Of a stretch of DNA of 64,000 nt, positions 1 through 9,077 are shown in pieces (the stretch's first letter is position 1; every line of letters starts with the position of its first letter). The translations under genes and the position numbers were made by a program. The notes beneath the pieces were generated by a model. It worked only from the letters and a program-made list of their open reading frames with translations, had not been told where the DNA came from and searched no databases. This DNA is from Pseudarthrobacter sp. W1I19 (GTDB lineage Bacteria; Actinomycetota; Actinomycetes; Actinomycetales; Micrococcaceae), in the NCBI RefSeq assembly GCF_030817835.1, contig NZ_JAUSZR010000001.1:372001-436000 (forward strand), in the 5' to 3' direction.

Positions 1-1983
1 CAGATCACCACCAAATACCCCGGCATCAACACTACGCTCGGCGTCTCCAACGTGTCCTTCGGCCTCAACCCCGCAGCGCGCATCGTCCTGAACTCCGTGT
101 TCCTGCACGAGGCCGTCCAGGCGGGCCTGACCAGCGGCATCATCGACGCGGCCAAGATCGTCCCATTGGCCTCGCTGCCGGAAGAGCAGCGCAAGGTGGC
201 CCTGGACCTCGTCTACGACCGCCGCGAATACGACGCCGACGGCAACACCACGTACGACCCCCTGGCCATCATGCTGGACATGTTCGCCGGCGTCGACACC
301 GCCGCGCTCAAGGACCAGCGCGCCGCTGAACTCGCCGCGCTGCCCACCGGCGCGCGCCTGGAACGGCGCATCATCGACGGCGAAGGCAAGGGCCTCGAAG
401 ACGACCTGGACCTCGCGCGCAGCGAGGGCATGACCCCGCTCGGCATCATCAACGACCACCTGCTCGAGGGCATGAAGGTGGTGGGCGAGCGCTTCGGCGC
501 CGGCGAGATGCAGCTGCCGTTCGTGCTGCAGTCCGCCGAGGTGATGAAGAACGCCGTCGCGCTGCTCGAGCCGCACATGGAGAAGTCCGATTCCTCGGGC
601 AAGGGCACCATGGTGATCGCCACCGTGCGCGGCGACGTGCACGACATCGGCAAGAACCTGGTGGACATCATCCTCACCAACAACGGCTACAAGGTCATCA
701 ACATCGGCATCAAGCAGGGCATCGCCGAGATCATGGCTGCAGCCGAGGAGCACAATGCCGATGTGATCGGCATGTCCGGGCTGCTGGTGAAGTCCACCGT
801 GGTGATGAAGGAGAACCTCGCGGAGCTGCAGTCCCGCGGCCTGGCGAAGAAGTGGCCGGTGATCCTCGGCGGCGCAGCCCTGACCCGCGCCTACGTGGAG
901 CAGGACCTGGCCGAGCAGTTTGACGGCGTGGTCCGGTACGCCAAGGACGCCTTCGAGGGCCTGGCCCTCATGGAACCGCTGGTCCGCGTGGCCCGCGGCG
1001 AGTCGCCGGACGACGTCGGCCTGCCGCCGCTGAAGAAGCGGATCCACAAGGGCGGTGCGAAGTTCACGGTGACCGAGCCGGAGGCCATGCCCGGGCGGTC
1101 CGACGTCGTCGCGGACAACCAGGTTCCTTCCCCGCCGTTTTGGGGCACGCGTATCGTCCGCGGCGTCTCGCTCCACGACTACGCTGCGTTCCTCGATGAG
1201 CGCGCCACGTTCATGGGGCAGTGGGGGCTCAAGCCCGGCCGCGGCGAGGACGGCGCCTCCTACGAGGAGCTGGTGGAACGCGAGGGCCGGCCGCGCCTGC
1301 GGTACTGGCTGGACCGCATCCTCGGCGAGGGCATGCTCGACGCCTCCGTCGCCTACGGCTACTTCCCGGTGGTTTCCGAGGGGGAGCAGGTGGTGGTGCT
1401 GCACCACGGCGAGGATTCCGATGGCGTCCTCGGCACCGCGGGCCTGCTCGCCCCCGATGGTGGTTCAGGCGGCCCGATCGGCACTGACCGTCTGCGTTTC
1501 GACTTCCCGCGCCAGCGCCGCGACCGGCACCTGTGCCTTGCGGACTTTGTGCGGTCACGGGAATCGGGGCAGATTGACGTGCTGCCGGTGCAGCTGGTCA
1601 CCGCCGGTTCGAAGATCGAAGAGTTCACGTCCAAGATGTTCGCGGCCAACCAGTACCGCGACTACTACGAGCTCAATGGCCTGGTTATGCAGCTTACCGA
1701 GGCGCTGGCGGAGTTCTGGCACGCGCGCATCCGCAAGGAGTTGGGCTTCGCGGCCGAGGAGCCGAAGGACACGGCCGGGTATTTCAAGCTCGACTACCGC
1801 GGTGCTCGGTTCTCGCTGGGCTACCCCGCGTGCCCGGACATGGAGGACCGCCGCAAGGTGACAGAGCTGCTGAAGCCTGAGCGGATGGGCGTTGTTTTGA
1901 GCGATGAGCTGATGCTGCACCCCGAGCAGTCCACCGACGCGTTTGTGTTCCACCACCCGGAGGCGAAGTACTTCAAGGTGTGA
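1..1983 (+). CDS. metH: Cobalamin-dependent methionine synthase, C-terminal part (5' end outside window)
   Basis: Transfers a methyl group from methyltetrahydrofolate to homocysteine through enzyme-bound cobalamin. The frame is open from base 1, so the gene starts upstream and its homocysteine-binding half is missing here. What is visible: the end of the pterin-binding barrel (GVSNVSFGLNPAAR), a helical B12 cap domain, the B12-binding Rossmann domain with the cobalt-ligand motif DVHDIG (histidine codon near 643-645), and the C-terminal S-adenosylmethionine-dependent reactivation domain ending in HHPEAKYF. The family identity is clear from these motifs. A B12-requiring enzyme so close to the ECF transporter at 14.4-17.8 kb fits cobalamin as that transporter's cargo. 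Confidence 0.97.
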   Translation, partial: QITTKYPGINTTLGVSNVSFGLNPAARIVLNSVFLHEAVQAGLTSGIIDAAKIVPLASLPEEQRKVALDLVYDRREYDADGNTTYDPLAIMLDMFAGVDTAALKDQRAAELAALPTGARLERRIIDGEGKGLEDDLDLARSEGMTPLGIINDHLLEGMKVVGERFGAGEMQLPFVLQSAEVMKNAVALLEPHMEKSDSSGKGTMVIATVRGDVHDIGKNLVDIILTNNGYKVINIGIKQGIAEIMAAAEEHNADVIGMSGLLVKSTVVMKENLAELQSRGLAKKWPVILGGAALTRAYVEQDLAEQFDGVVRYAKDAFEGLALMEPLVRVARGESPDDVGLPPLKKRIHKGGAKFTVTEPEAMPGRSDVVADNQVPSPPFWGTRIVRGVSLHDYAAFLDERATFMGQWGLKPGRGEDGASYEELVEREGRPRLRYWLDRILGEGMLDASVAYGYFPVVSEGEQVVVLHHGEDSDGVLGTAGLLAPDGGSGGPIGTDRLRFDFPRQRRDRHLCLADFVRSRESGQIDVLPVQLVTAGSKIEEFTSKMFAANQYRDYYELNGLVMQLTEALAEFWHARIRKELGFAAEEPKDTAGYFKLDYRGARFSLGYPACPDMEDRRKVTELLKPERMGVVLSDELMLHPEQSTDAFVFHHPEAKYFKV

Positions 1984-2090
1984 GGTGGGGGCGGTCTTGG
2001 GCTGGGGGGAATAAGCCTTCGTGGCTTGCCCTCTTAGCCGTCGTCTACGCAGGTTCGTCACCTCGTCGACAGTACATTTTCGCGGTCGTC

Positions 2091-2525
2091 TCAGTGGTGT
2101 CCGAACCGTTCCCGAGCAGTTCGGGCAGATGTGCCGAGGGCGGCACCGATAACCTCCCACGAGTCCCCCTTGGCGCGGGCGGCGCTGACGGCGGCGTCCA
2201 GCTCAGCTTCGGCCTTCGCGGCAGCCGTACGGGCAGCGGTGATCCGGCGGAAGTCCTCGGCGCCCCTGCCCACCTGAGGAGCCGGGCTCAGGCGAAGGAG
2301 CGTACCATCCACCCGCAGCGGCGCGGCTAAGTGTTCGACGTGCAGGACATAACCTTCTTCGGGCGCGCGCTGAATGTAGAGGGTGAGGACGGCCTTTCCC
2401 TCACCGTCATCAAAGTCCACTTTTCCGTAGCTCTCACTGGGGCCAACAGGCCACGGGCGCGGCTTCAACCGCCATCCAGCTTCGTACTGCGTCGGCTCGT
2501 AGGCTGGTGTTTCGCGAGGGGTCAT
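2091..2525 (-). CDS. Hypothetical protein with a C-terminal helix-turn-helix-like segment
   Basis: 144 aa, function unknown. The N-terminal half is proline- and charge-rich with no signal peptide. The middle (about residues 90-115) is an alanine/glutamate-rich helix. The last 25 residues (SWEVIGAALGTSARTARERFG) have the spacing of a helix-turn-helix of the kind found at the ends of small actinobacterial DNA-binding proteins. The ATG at 2525 has AAGGAG about ten bases upstream. It converges with metH, with about 110 bases between the two stop codons. Seen: ORF, ribosome site and helix pattern; DNA binding is inferred. Confidence 0.75.
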   Translation of the reverse strand: MTPRETPAYEPTQYEAGWRLKPRPWPVGPSESYGKVDFDDGEGKAVLTLYIQRAPEEGYVLHVEHLAAPLRVDGTLLRLSPAPQVGRGAEDFRRITAARTAAAKAEAELDAAVSAARAKGDSWEVIGAALGTSARTARERFGHH

Positions 2526-2834
2526 ACTGGCCGTTCTCCTTCAATTGCCTTGCCACTGCGTCCCGACGCGTAGAGGCCGCAGCAAGGCCTCTCACCGGGG
2601 GCGGGGCCGGCGGCGGCTGGGGGAGATGCACGTGATCTCAGCCGTACACCTTCGCCGCCGGCTCCCGCTTCCACGGTACGGCCGCGGGCTAACGGGCACC
2701 CGGGTAGCAGGTACCCGAATCCGGCGAAGGCATTTACCTGCGGTGGGCGTAGGCCGGGGGAGGACCCGGGCCCTTCCGGGTGGACAGGCCGGAAACGGCG
2801 TGCGCCGGTTCCTGCTTGTTGCTATTGCGGGCAA
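2526..2834. other. Intergenic stretch without a convincing gene
   Basis: Very G+C-rich. Open frames on both strands lack ribosome sites and any recognisable family. Only short inverted repeats are seen, such as CGGGTA / TACCCG near 2700-2717. Confidence 0.5.
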
Positions 2835-2870
2835 GCAAAAGGACGCGCCCCGTTCGCTGAGCGCGTCCTT
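2835..2870 (-). terminator. Intrinsic terminator of the csbD-like gene
   Basis: Inverted repeat AAGGACGCGC (2839-2848) / GCGCGTCCTT (2861-2870). On the minus strand it is followed by TTTTGCTTGC. It begins 16 bases behind the stop codon of the CsbD-like gene. Confidence 0.8.
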
Positions 2871-2885
2871 CGCTGTGTGGTCTGG

Positions 2886-3062
2886 TCAGTCCTTCTTGAA
2901 AGCGTCCTTGACCTTCTCGCCGGCCTGCTTCAGATCACCTTTGGCCTGGTCGGCCTGGCCCTCGGTCCGCATGCTCTCATCGCCCGTGGCAGCGCCTGCC
3001 GCTTCCTTGCCCTTACCGCCGGCCTTCTCGGCCGCGTTTTCAATCTTGTCGCCCAATCCCAT
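2886..3062 (-). CDS. CsbD family stress-response protein
   Basis: 58 aa, lysine/alanine/glycine-rich, without hydrophobic segments. It begins MGLGDKIENAAEK and contains the CsbD-type pattern KGKEAAGAATGD...EGQADQAKGDLKQAGEKVKDAFK. The start at 3062 is chosen because AGAGGAGG lies immediately upstream; an in-frame ATG at 3113 has no comparable site and would add a tail unlike the family. CsbD-like proteins are small soluble proteins often induced by general stress, with unknown biochemical role. Single gene with its own terminator. Confidence 0.9.
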   Translation of the reverse strand: MGLGDKIENAAEKAGGKGKEAAGAATGDESMRTEGQADQAKGDLKQAGEKVKDAFKKD

Positions 3063-3593
3063 GGTGTTTCCTCCTCTGGTTGGCAGCCGTTCGCAGGCGG
3101 CTCCAAACATCATAAGCAGTCGGGTGGGGCGAGATACTCCGCCACATGCTTAGGATCTGGTTTTCAAGTCCCACCGGGTCCTGAAGGATGCCGCTCCTGA
3201 GCAGCATTCGCAATGAGAAGAAAGGCAGCGGCATGGCTGAGCAGCAGCAGCCCAGCCGGCATGAGGAATCCGCAACCTTAAGATTCTGAGCTAGTCCGGC
3301 CGCCCTGCCTTGTAATTACTGTCTTTTTGACATTTCCCAAACTCGGATCGCGGAGTATGTTGAGAGGCACCACGCGGCAATGGAGTGAGTTTCGGCATCG
3401 ATCCGGCATTTGTATTCTGGGTCGGCCAAATCACTGCTACCGCAACCACGAGAGCGGGGAGGCACTCCAATATCCGGGAACCAGCGGACCTAGCACTCTG
3501 GGAGACTCCCCATTCCCGCGGGGCTTCTTCCTATGCGTCAGGGGCGGGAATTCAACCAAGCATTCTCTACCAAAACAAATGAAGGAGATTCTC
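3063..3593. other. Intergenic region between CsbD-like and small membrane protein genes
   Basis: About 530 bases, less G+C-rich in the second half. No ORF with a plausible ribosome site or family was found. It must hold the divergent promoters of its two neighbours, but no clear -10/-35 pair could be assigned. Confidence 0.5.
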
Positions 3594-3740
3594 GTGTTGC
3601 TTTGGATAGCCATCATCATCGCAGTTCTCTGGCTTTTAGGACTGCTCACCAATATCGGCGGCGGCCTCATACACATACTTCTGGTTATTGCCGTCGTGGT
3701 CCTGGTCTTCCACTTCATTCAAGGCAGGACCCGGGCCTAA
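3594..3740 (+). CDS. Small membrane protein, lmo0937 family
   Basis: 48 aa: two hydrophobic helices separated by a TNIGGG turn, ending in a short basic tail (QGRTRA). This is the layout of the small lmo0937-type membrane proteins. The GTG at 3594 is chosen because AAGGAG (3582-3587) stands six bases before it; the in-frame ATG at 3579 lies on the wrong side of that site. Such proteins often sit near CsbD genes and are thought to be stress-related; no biochemical role is known. The gene stands alone. Confidence 0.8.
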   Translation: MLLWIAIIIAVLWLLGLLTNIGGGLIHILLVIAVVVLVFHFIQGRTRA

Positions 3741-4241
3741 AACCACAAAATCATTTCGAATACAATGCGTGCGTAAGCGGCGACCTCGCTCCGGGGCCTG
3801 TCCTGGAGCGGTCGGTCCGACGGGATGGCAGGTGCAGCCACTGTCAGCGGACGCCGAAGTCGCTGTCAATATACGAACCCGGGCGATTTTCAGTGCCATG
3901 CTGGCAATTGCAGCCACCATCCAGCTGCAGCCGAACGGTCACCGGACTCGATGCTTCGAGCAGGATGTCAACATGCTCCTTCCCGTTGCTGCTCAGGCGG
4001 AGAATTGATTCTTGGTCTGTGCGAGTGGTTATCTGATTATTTTTTGATGCAGGGGGAGTGGAGGCCCGCCGGTGGCAAGGGCCAGGAAGGCCCGTGCCAT
4101 CCGAGCGGGTTGCTACTTACGGTGAAGGGCTACTGACTGTCCCGGTCTACGTAGCGGGGTGTGAAGGTGGGGCCGGCGACCGCGAGGCTTGCACCAGGTG
4201 ATGCTTGCTTCGCAATCTCCGGGCCCCCACCAACTGCGGTA
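3741..4241. other. Intergenic region, no supported gene
   Basis: About 500 bases between the small membrane protein and the end of fdhA. ORFs on both strands have no good start context and no recognisable sequence. No strong hairpin follows fdhA. Confidence 0.5.
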
Positions 4242-5459
4242 CTACGCCTTGACGTACCCGTTCGGATTCAGCACGAATTTCGTTGCCGAACCGGCGTCGA
4301 ATTCGGCGTAACCGCGCGGTGCATCCTCAAGTGGGATCGCTGTGGCGTTTACTGCCTTGGCGATCTGGACCTTGTCGTGCAGGATCGCCATCATCAGTTG
4401 GCGGTTGTAAGACATGACGGGGCACTGTCCGGTAGTAAATGACAGGGACTTTGCCCAACCGGTGCCCAAGGACAGCGACAGGGAGCCGTGCTTTGCTGCC
4501 TCGTCAATTCCACCAGGGTCGCCGGTGACATACAGGCCGGGAATGCCAAGTGCCCCGCCTGCAGCGGTGATGTCCATGAGCGAGTTCAGCACGGTGGCGG
4601 GGGCCTCGTGGGAGGCGTCCTTGCCGTGACCGCGGGCTTCGAACCCTACGGCGTCGACCCCGCAATCCACTTCGGGGACGCCAAGGATTTGCTCGATCTG
4701 GTCCTTCGGATCGCCGTTGGTGACGTTCACCGTTTCGCAGCCGAAGGAGCGGGCCTGGGCCAGGCGGTCTTCGTTCATGTCACCGACAATCACGACGGCG
4801 GCACCGAGCAGCTGCGCGCCGACGGCGGCCGCGAGGCCCACCGGACCGGCACCGGCAATGTAGACGGTGGATCCAACGCCCACTCCGGCGGTGACGGCGC
4901 CGTGAAAGCCTGTGGGGAAGATGTCGGAAAGCATGGTCAGGTCCATGATCTTTTCCAGGGCCTGGTCGCGGTCCGGGAACCTGAGCAGATTCCAGTCAGC
5001 GTAGGGGACCAGCACATATTCGGCTTGGCCGCCCACCCAGCCGCCCATGTCCACATAACCATAGGCGCTTCCCGGGCGGTCAGGGTTGACGTTCAGGCAG
5101 ATGCCCGTCTTGCGCTCCTTGCAGTTCCGGCAACGGCCGCAGGAGATGTTGAAAGGTACAGAGACAATGTCTCCCACCTTGATGAACTCCACATCCGAAC
5201 CGACCTCCACCACTTCGCCAGTGATTTCATGGCCAAGGACGAGGTCCTTAGGGGCGGTGGTCCGGCCCCTGACCATGTGCTGGTCCGAGCCGCAGATATT
5301 GGTGGTCACCGTGCGCAGGATCGCGCCGTGGGGTACTTTTCGGCCCACATTGGCCGGATTGACGCCAGGCCCATCTTTGAGTTCGAACGTCGGGTAGTCG
5401 GTGTTGATGATTTCGACGACACCGGGTTCTTTGTAGGCGACGGCTCTGTTTCCTGACAT
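4242..5459 (-). CDS. fdhA: Glutathione-independent formaldehyde dehydrogenase (zinc alcohol dehydrogenase superfamily)
   Basis: 405 aa, close to the usual length of the glutathione-independent enzyme. Oxidises formaldehyde to formate with tightly bound NAD. Visible features: catalytic-zinc segment NICGSDQH (Cys and, downstream, the GHE histidine in LVLGHEITGEV), structural-zinc cysteines in CGRCRNCKERKTGIC, and a nucleotide-binding fold around AGAGPVGLAAA. The ATG at 5459 has AAGGAG just upstream; the longer frame to 5549 is rejected. In soil actinobacteria this enzyme handles formaldehyde from C1 or methylamine/betaine breakdown. The leader contains a long inverted repeat (5551-5618). Confidence 0.92.
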   Translation of the reverse strand: MSGNRAVAYKEPGVVEIINTDYPTFELKDGPGVNPANVGRKVPHGAILRTVTTNICGSDQHMVRGRTTAPKDLVLGHEITGEVVEVGSDVEFIKVGDIVSVPFNISCGRCRNCKERKTGICLNVNPDRPGSAYGYVDMGGWVGGQAEYVLVPYADWNLLRFPDRDQALEKIMDLTMLSDIFPTGFHGAVTAGVGVGSTVYIAGAGPVGLAAAVGAQLLGAAVVIVGDMNEDRLAQARSFGCETVNVTNGDPKDQIEQILGVPEVDCGVDAVGFEARGHGKDASHEAPATVLNSLMDITAAGGALGIPGLYVTGDPGGIDEAAKHGSLSLSLGTGWAKSLSFTTGQCPVMSYNRQLMMAILHDKVQIAKAVNATAIPLEDAPRGYAEFDAGSATKFVLNPNGYVKA

Positions 5460-5550
5460 GGACACTCCTTTGAGTAGGGGTACTTGGTGCCTGGCCTTCC
5501 ATTCGGATGGCCTTGCACTGGTCCGGCAAAGTTGCAGGCGCTGCCCCATG

Positions 5551-5618
5551 GCCCGTGAAGGATGCTTCGATGAGGATACCTCCCCAGGTTTCAGGCCACC
5601 GAAGCACCCTTCACGGGC
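5551..5618. repeat. Long inverted repeat upstream of fdhA
   Basis: Nineteen-base arms (GCCCGTGAAGGATGCTTCG at 5551-5569 and CGAAGCACCCTTCACGGGC at 5600-5618) with one mismatch and a 30-base loop. The loop itself holds ACCT / AGGT. It lies 92-159 bases upstream of the fdhA start codon and could be an operator or a structured leader. Confidence 0.7.
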
Positions 5619-5760
5619 ACGGGACAGATGGTCGAAGAGCCTGTATTGATGAGATTAGGGTCACAAGAGCTGCAATAAAAGCGCAAGTATCTGAAGATAA
5701 CCATGCGGAATAGCTGCATGGTCGATGAACGGCGCACCTCGCAATACGTGCGCCCGGGAA

Positions 5761-5836
5761 AAGCTGAAGGGACTGGGCCCGGTATATTACCGAACTCAGT
5801 CCCTTCAGCTTCAGTTCCAGCTCACAGGTGAGCTGG
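5761..5836 (-). terminator. Double hairpin behind the levanase gene
   Basis: Two perfect inverted repeats follow the levanase stop at 5851: CCAGCTCAC / GTGAGCTGG (5817-5836), then AAGCTGAAGGGACTG / CAGTCCCTTCAGCTT (5761-5811). Neither has a long U-tract, so this is a hairpin-type terminator or mRNA stabiliser rather than a textbook one. Confidence 0.6.
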
Positions 5837-5850
5837 TCATATCGCGGGTG

Positions 5851-8493
5851 TTATTTCTTTTCGGGGAGGAACATTGCCTTTTCCAGCGGTGTCACGGTGA
5901 GTGATTTGAGCTGGGCGGTACCGCCTTCGGCGAAGAGGGCCATCTTGTCGGCTCCCGGGTTGGGGAATACCTGGTCGGTGATGGTCTTCAGGCCGTTCTG
6001 GGCGAACACCTCCACGGAGGAGCGGTCCACGTAGATCCGCATGGTCACGTTGCCGTTCTTGTCCAGCGTGACGGGGGCGTCCTCGATAGATGCGAAGGCC
6101 GGGTGGAATGCCGTGTTGCCGGATTTGGTGCGGTCAACGAACATCTTGCCGGTGGTGGCATCGTAGCCGATGACGGTGGACGACTGTCCGTCGCCAAGGA
6201 CGGTGATGCCGGATTTTGTTGCGGTACCGGGGGCGAAGGTGATGTCCACCTGCTGAACCTGGCCTGCCGACTGTGCAGGCAGTGGGTGCGTGCCTGCGGG
6301 AATGGGGCCGCCCTTTTTGTCGTTGTAGCTGACTTTCCCTCCCAGTTTTTCCACTTGCTTCACGGCGCTTTGGGTGAGGCGGGGGCCGTCAGGGGTTTGG
6401 GTGAGTTTCACTTCGCGGGGAAGGGCCATGGCGCTGCGCCAGGGGTTGGTTGGGATGTTGTTGGCGTAGTCCCAGTTACTCATCCAGCCCAGCATGATCC
6501 GCTTGTCCTCGGGCATGTTGCCGAAGGATACGGCGGCGTAGTAGTCCCGTCCGTAATCCAGCCAGTCATAGGACTCCAGCCGGGACGTCGCTGGGGCGGG
6601 GCTAGCTGTGAATTCGTCCGCGAGTATGTGCCCCCAGCCGAACCGGTTGTTATCGACAACCTTGATTTGGGCCTGCTGGCCAACGAATTCCTTGACATCC
6701 CAAGATGCCCAGTCCAGGCTTTCACTGTCGTTGCCGGTGGCCGTACGTACCACCTTGCCGTCGACGACCAGGTTCACCGTTTCTTCATCGGACCTGGGAA
6801 CAGCGGCGGTGTCGGTGAGCATGACATGGTCAAGGGTCAGGTGTCCCCACCCGCCGGTAGCTTGGTCAACGATACGCAGCTGGGCGTTTTGGCCCGCAAA
6901 TTCGGAGACGTCCCAGCCTTTCCAGTTCAGCAACCCGCCGTTGTCGCCGGCCAGAGAGCGGACCACGTTGCCATTAATGAGCAGCTGGACAGCGAGGGTC
7001 TGTCCGGAGTCGGCGGACCGGTTGCCGCCTCCGATCAACATACTCATGAAATTCTTCGTGATAGGGAACTCGGGTGATGTCAGGGTGCCTTGGCGGTCAT
7101 CACCGGGAACGGTGCCGGTTTCGAACGTGTTGATCCGTTTGGCGCCAATGTAATAGTCCCCACCGCTGGTGGCTGGCTGGAAATTGGGGGTCAGGTCTCC
7201 TGTTCCGGTCCAGCCGGCATCGGCCAGCGTAGTTCCCTCGGGAACTTCGAAGCCGTCAAACTTGAGCTCGCCCTCGGGCGGGTTATTGTCCAGCTTGTCC
7301 GAGACGTGGGGGTGCTTGCCTCCGCCCACGAGGAAGTTCAAGTAGTCGTCGGTCACGGTGAATGTGGGTGACTGCATGGAACCGAGGGGCCAGTCGCCGT
7401 CGTTGAAGGAATTGATGAGTCCGCTGCCGCCGAATCCGGTTACCGGGCTCTGCCCGGGCAGGGAACCGGTGGCCGGGGCGTCACCGAAGGGGCCGTTCTT
7501 CCAGTTGCCCGGTTCGTTGTTCACCGTCCAGCCGTTGTAGGTTCCTTCGTTGAATCCGGCCAGGACTGTTCCGGCCGGCGCGGCAGCGGCTGGTTTGGTG
7601 GTTTCGGAGGTGAACGTGGTGCCGTCGAAGTTGCCCACGAAGTACTGGACGGCAGAGCCTCCAGCGACGCCGCCGGGGTTGATGCTCACGATCATGACCC
7701 ATTTGACGTTGTTCGGGTCGCCGTCAACAGCCAAGGGGAACAGGTCGGGGCATTCCCACTGCCCGCCGGTGGCGTTAGCGGGCCCGAAGTCGCTCAGCGC
7801 GGTCCAGTCCTTAAGGTTGTCGGACTTGTAGAGGACAACCTTGTGCTCCTGCGATTCCACCGCGGTCATGACCCAGTAGCCTCCGCCGGCCGGGTTGTCG
7901 TACCAGAAGACCTTCGGGTCGCGGAAGTTGGCTGAGTTTCGGTTGAGGACAGGATTGCCGTCGTACTTGGTCCAGGTCTGGCCGTCGTCCAGGCTGTAAG
8001 CCAGGGACTGGGCCTGCAGGCCGCGGTGCGGGGACGCTTCCTTGTAGGCGCTGGTGTAGATCGCGATCAGGGGCGGGTTTTCCTTGGTGCCCAGTCCGGA
8101 CGTGTTGTTTTTGTCGACAACGACGCTGCCGGAGAAGACATCCTCCTGGGCATCGGTGGAGATGGCCAGCGGCTGCTCTTCCCAGTGGACGAGGTCCTTG
8201 GACGTGGCGTGGCCCCAGGACATGTTCCCCCAGGTGTTCCCGGAGGGGTTGTGCTGGTAGTACATGTGGTAGACGCCCTTGTGGAATACGAGCCCGTTGG
8301 GGTCGTTCATCCAGTTCTTTTCCGGCGTGAAGTGGATGGCCGGGCGGTGCCGCTCATCCCCGAGTTCGACCGCGGACGCGGGCATGGCACCAGCCAATGC
8401 AGTGGCGAGCGAGAGGCTGGCCAGTGTCAGTGCAGAGACGCAGCGCGCGCTCCGCATTGTGGATTGCTTCATGTTGCTTGTGTCGCCCTTCAT
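5851..8493 (-). CDS. Secreted GH32 fructan hydrolase (levanase / exo-inulinase type) with a nested module insertion
   Basis: 880 aa. It cleaves beta-linked fructose from levan or inulin outside the cell. The signal peptide ends about residue 41 (MPASA). The GH32 propeller has all three acidic residues: nucleophile D64 in WMNDPNG, transition-state D192 in RDPK, acid/base E247 in WECPD. After about residue 302 the propeller is interrupted by some 330 residues of two related beta-sandwich-like modules, then resumes at YDWLDYGRDYYAA (about 641). A GH32 C-terminal sandwich follows. Module one (about 308-399 and 569-632) appears split by module two (about 411-561). The exact start is uncertain (8493, 8472 or 8457). 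It is the first gene behind an operator of the local LacI regulator. Confidence 0.93.
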   Translation of the reverse strand: MKGDTSNMKQSTMRSARCVSALTLASLSLATALAGAMPASAVELGDERHRPAIHFTPEKNWMNDPNGLVFHKGVYHMYYQHNPSGNTWGNMSWGHATSKDLVHWEEQPLAISTDAQEDVFSGSVVVDKNNTSGLGTKENPPLIAIYTSAYKEASPHRGLQAQSLAYSLDDGQTWTKYDGNPVLNRNSANFRDPKVFWYDNPAGGGYWVMTAVESQEHKVVLYKSDNLKDWTALSDFGPANATGGQWECPDLFPLAVDGDPNNVKWVMIVSINPGGVAGGSAVQYFVGNFDGTTFTSETTKPAAAAPAGTVLAGFNEGTYNGWTVNNEPGNWKNGPFGDAPATGSLPGQSPVTGFGGSGLINSFNDGDWPLGSMQSPTFTVTDDYLNFLVGGGKHPHVSDKLDNNPPEGELKFDGFEVPEGTTLADAGWTGTGDLTPNFQPATSGGDYYIGAKRINTFETGTVPGDDRQGTLTSPEFPITKNFMSMLIGGGNRSADSGQTLAVQLLINGNVVRSLAGDNGGLLNWKGWDVSEFAGQNAQLRIVDQATGGWGHLTLDHVMLTDTAAVPRSDEETVNLVVDGKVVRTATGNDSESLDWASWDVKEFVGQQAQIKVVDNNRFGWGHILADEFTASPAPATSRLESYDWLDYGRDYYAAVSFGNMPEDKRIMLGWMSNWDYANNIPTNPWRSAMALPREVKLTQTPDGPRLTQSAVKQVEKLGGKVSYNDKKGGPIPAGTHPLPAQSAGQVQQVDITFAPGTATKSGITVLGDGQSSTVIGYDATTGKMFVDRTKSGNTAFHPAFASIEDAPVTLDKNGNVTMRIYVDRSSVEVFAQNGLKTITDQVFPNPGADKMALFAEGGTAQLKSLTVTPLEKAMFLPEKK

Positions 8494-8512
8494 TGCGCGT
8501 GTCTAGCCAGTA

Positions 8513-8568
8513 GACAACGTTGTCAGTCGGTGCGATGGACTCTAAAAGATGTCTATCGGACAAGTCAA
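8513..8568 (-). promoter_or_regulatory. Levanase promoter with LacI-type operator
   Basis: On the minus strand: -35 TTGACT (8563-8568), 18-base spacer, -10 TAGAGT (8539-8544), then the perfect palindrome GACAACGTTGTC (8513-8524) 14 bases downstream, about where transcription should start. The palindrome matches the two sites at 10117 and 10196 with one base different. Confidence 0.7.
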
Positions 8569-8733
8569 CGGTCGCTTTTGTGGCCGATTTCTTGAGTCTG
8601 ACTACCTTGCGGGGCACGGGAACGACGACTGGCCCCGCGTCCGCAGGACGGGGGCTGAGACGTGCGAAGGGGCGGTCCTTGAGGGCAAAAACCCTGGGGG
8701 ACGCCTACCCTGGGGCCGCTGTGTGCAGCTGGG

Positions 8734-9027
8734 CTATAGGACGGGGTTGAGCCAGGTCAGCTCCGAGGCGTCACCTTCGATGTGGCGGGCCAGTTCCTCG
8801 TTGAACCTGGCTCCGTAGTCGGCGGTAATGTGCTCCTGGAACGCGGCTTCATCCATGTAGACCTCAAAGACGAAGTATTCCCGGGGGTTCTCTTCGCGGG
8901 TGTAGGGAAGAAACAGTTCGTTGCCGGGTTCGTTCCGAACGTGCCGGGTCAATTCGACCATCATTTCGGCAACGCGGGCCTCACTGCCGGCTTTGACGGT
9001 GAACTCGGCATACAAGGTTTTGGTCAT
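8734..9027 (-). CDS. Putative quinol monooxygenase (ABM domain)
   Basis: 97 aa, a single antibiotic-biosynthesis-monooxygenase ferredoxin-like fold: a beta strand at the start (TLYAEFTVKAG), a helix (RVAEMMVELTRHVRNEPG), then EYFVFEVYMDEAAFQEHITA with the conserved pattern of cofactor-free monooxygenases. It lies 50 bases behind the LacI-type regulator gene on the same strand, so the two are probably co-transcribed. Its substrate is unknown. Its presence in a fructan locus has no obvious metabolic reason; the YgiN-like members often act on quinols or as stress proteins. Confidence 0.85.
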   Translation of the reverse strand: MTKTLYAEFTVKAGSEARVAEMMVELTRHVRNEPGNELFLPYTREENPREYFVFEVYMDEAAFQEHITADYGARFNEELARHIEGDASELTWLNPVL

Positions 9028-9077
9028 GATCTCTCTCTTCAGGTTGGTTTTGCAGAGGTGAGGTTTTTGGGAAGGGG

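Noticed and set aside
5248..5607. 119-codon ORF on the minus strand across the fdhA start
   Set aside because: It runs out of frame through the fdhA coding region and has no family resemblance.
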